Source of the DNA: UBA10324 sp038326325
GTDB taxonomy: Bacteria > Bacteroidota > Bacteroidia > Chitinophagales > UBA10324
Length of the DNA: 64,000 bases
Direction: 5' to 3'
NCBI GenBank assembly: GCA_038326325.1
Contig: JBBQJW010000003.1
Coordinates: 127,075-191,074, forward strand
The translations under genes and the position numbers were made by a program. The notes below the pieces were generated by a model. It was not told where the DNA came from and did not search any database. It worked only from the letters and a program-made list of their open reading frames with translations. Each line of letters opens with the position of its first letter. Positions within the stretch are counted from its first letter, which is position 1. Shown piece by piece: positions 63,701 through 64,000 of this stretch.

Positions 63701-64000
63701 GTAACAGTAACCGATGCGAACGGATGCAGTGCAACTTCAGCAACTACGGTATCACAACCATCAACTCTTGCGGTATCAACTTCTTCGACCGATGCGTTGT
63801 GCAATGCAGCATCAAACGGAACAGCAAGTTCAAGTGTAACAGGAGGAACAACACCATTTACTTACAACTGGAGCAACGGAGCAACTACGGCGAACATTGC
63901 ATCATTAACAGCGGGTTCATACTCGGTAACAGTAACCGACGCGAACGGATGTTCAGCAACTTCAACCACAACAGTATCACAACCATCAACTCTTGTGGTA
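60716..64000 (+). CDS. Giant surface protein: CUB-like, choice-of-anchor L, Calx-beta-like and SprB repeats; 3' end cut by window edge
   Basis: The frame is open from ATG 60716 (MLKTFLYKVVSRSVFALILL, signal peptide ending SVKAQ) to base 64000, at least 1095 residues. Residues ~25-145 look CUB-like (YTMTNGSISTCSGTFLDPGG, then CTFK-type strands with paired Cys). Residues ~150-390 are a choice-of-anchor L domain (SIGIQSGVVLTSGS, FDFVFGSEEYPEW). Residues ~390-500 are Calx-beta-like (DYQTITNTVVIPAGQT). SprB repeats of 75 residues follow from ~570 (TNVSCNA-NGTA, VTGGTTPFTYNWSNGATTAN, AGSYSVTVTDANGCS). A T9SS sorting domain would be expected beyond the edge. Probable adhesin. Confidence 0.88.
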   Translation, partial: MLKTFLYKVVSRSVFALILLSGLTSVKAQTYTMTNGSISTCSGTFLDPGGNANYPNNANFTYTICSSNGTHVNAKFTAFKTSANDILYVYDGNSTSAPLMGTYTGTLTYPPSLTSSNTCLTFKFVSDASTNNTGFTATISCVTSPIKVDNTTYTQSQLISSVFMGDCLTATNIQFHGMNDMMGYFTNGTSIGIQSGVVLTSGSIYNVPGPNNQANATIDHAQPGDVNLTASVGVITQDASSIEFDFVPKNDSVTFDFVFGSEEYPEWICQGYNDAFGFFVSGPGYVGTQNVALIPGTTTPIAIDNINTTGNCATIYPQYYVNNTGGTSVQYDGYTTPMRALIHCTPCASYHIKIVVADVGDGLYDSGVFLKAQSFSAGHNLVVSSTGYNGTNNIYEGCDGYFTFTNLDGADTIPTTISYQILGNAINGTDYQTITNTVVIPAGQTSVTLPIYSNWDANVEANELVRVKLLSYCNCNNIPQASLWIVDNSLFNAVVTAPQTLCAGQGLPATLTASGSQSLPYHYLWSTGATSSSISVSPTSTTTYRVTVTNPCDNSIDTASTKITIVPVINLSATQTNVNCNGNNNGSISLSISGGQTPYSFNWSNGATTQNISSLVLGTYSVTVTAGVCSTTSTFTISQPSTLGFSVSSINPSCSGVLNGSVSTTVTGGTLPYSYFWSNGSTNANLNSLFAGTYSVTLTDANGCSNTGSATITNAATISLSCSSTNVSCNAGTNGTASSSVSGGTSPYTYLWNSGATTANRTSLAAGIYSLTVMDANGCTATASTTVTQPTVLTASASSTNVSCNAGTNGTGTSSVSGGTSPYTYLWNSGATTANRTSLTAGTYSLTVTDANGCTATASTTVTQPTVLTASASSTNVSCNAAANGTATSSVTGGTTPFTYNWSNGATTANIASLTAGSYSVTVTDANGCSSTSTTTVSQPSTLSVSTSSTDALCNAASNGTATASVTGGTTPFTYNWSNGAITSTLSGLTAGSYSVTVTDANGCSATSATTVSQPSTLAVSTSSTDALCNAASNGTASSSVTGGTTPFTYNWSNGATTANIASLTAGSYSVTVTDANGCSATSTTTVSQPSTLVV
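62870..64000 (+). repeat. Near-identical 225-bp tandem repeats (SprB type)
   Basis: Equivalent positions 63089, 63314 and 63539 are exactly 225 bases apart. Long stretches such as the segment ACTTATTTGTGGAATAGCGG (from ~62959 and ~63184) are identical between copies, which points to recent amplification or ongoing recombination. The array continues past the window edge. Confidence 0.9.

Larger units (their letters stand above)
320..63841. other. Highly iterated near-palindrome TGTWACA across the whole window
   Basis: By hand count about 150 copies of TGTAACA or TGTTACA occur (the two are reverse complements), about 110 of them outside the giant adhesin at 48.6-57.9 kb. The flanks favour A[C/G] on the left and [C/G]T on the right, making an 11-bp palindrome with central W. 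Examples: 320-326, 801-807, 835-841, 5720-5726, 6683-6689, 12100-12106, 14831-14837, 17507-17513, 28813-28819, 34688-34694, 40579-40585, 47780-47786, 59281-59287, 60406-60412. Function unknown. Confidence 0.85.

Noticed and set aside
320..63841. TGTWACA as a classical regulator operator
   Set aside because: Copies are mostly inside genes, on average about two per kb, with no preference for promoters, so a single regulon operator does not explain them.

Overview
The window looks like chromosome of an AT-rich member of the Bacteroidota, probably an uncultured Chitinophagia/Sphingobacteriia-type lineage. Four things support this: Bacteroidota-type promoters (TAnnTTTG at -7 with TTTG about 19 bases upstream); secreted proteins with type IX secretion system (T9SS) type A or type B C-terminal sorting domains; a PorP/SprF-family protein beside a giant PKD protein; and families typical of the phylum (DUF5916, Wzi-like barrel, DUF6364/PIN, SprB repeats, SWIB fused to a Lys/Ala-rich tail). 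I see no rRNA, tRNA, CRISPR array, transposase or phage genes.

Layout. 0-9 kb: the 5' part of a biotin carboxylase gene (cut by the left edge), a TonB-like protein, a 915-aa T9SS cargo protein, aspartate kinase and two exported proteins of unknown function. 9-22 kb: a membrane-anchored coiled-coil protein, a 1170-aa outer-membrane protein, a DUF6364/PIN toxin-antitoxin module with an operator-like direct repeat, a TMTC-like membrane/TPR protein coupled to an isoaspartyl peptidase, a divergent sulfotransferase/glycosyltransferase pair, rpmI-rplT and a Wzi-like barrel. 22-29 kb: a 2092-aa PKD/Ig-like giant followed by PorP/SprF. 29-39 kb: nucleoside phosphorylase, universal stress protein, DUF5916 protein, M16 peptidase and a four-gene signalling cluster (108-aa protein, 7TM protein, histidine kinase, LuxR-type regulator). 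39-48 kb: a repeat-rich, partly decayed stretch (an inverted-repeat element, possible tiny ORFs, a SET-domain relic), then cystathionine beta-synthase, an uncharacterised pair of small genes, another T9SS protein, a BtuF-like binding protein carrying an in-frame palindromic insert, LolD, a SWIB protein, a Nudix hydrolase, PyrE and DUF445. 48.5-64 kb: a roughly 3100-aa SprB-like adhesin with about 33 repeats, a glycosyltransferase, a DEAD-box helicase, and a second SprB-repeat giant whose near-identical 225-bp DNA repeats run off the right edge.

The strongest unexplained signal is at nucleotide level. The near-palindrome TGTWACA (extended form A[C/G]TGTWACA[C/G]T) occurs roughly 150 times by hand count, against about 13 expected from base composition. 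It is found in genes on both strands, in different reading frames, between genes and inside a terminator loop. It behaves like a highly iterated palindrome of the HIP1 kind, and codon choice appears bent to keep it.

Most genes are ordinary housekeeping or cell-surface functions. The common theme is secretion and display: five likely T9SS cargo proteins with a PorP/SprF partner, outer-membrane barrels, and enzymes that may modify surface glycans. No gld/por secretion machinery is encoded here, so it must lie elsewhere in the genome.
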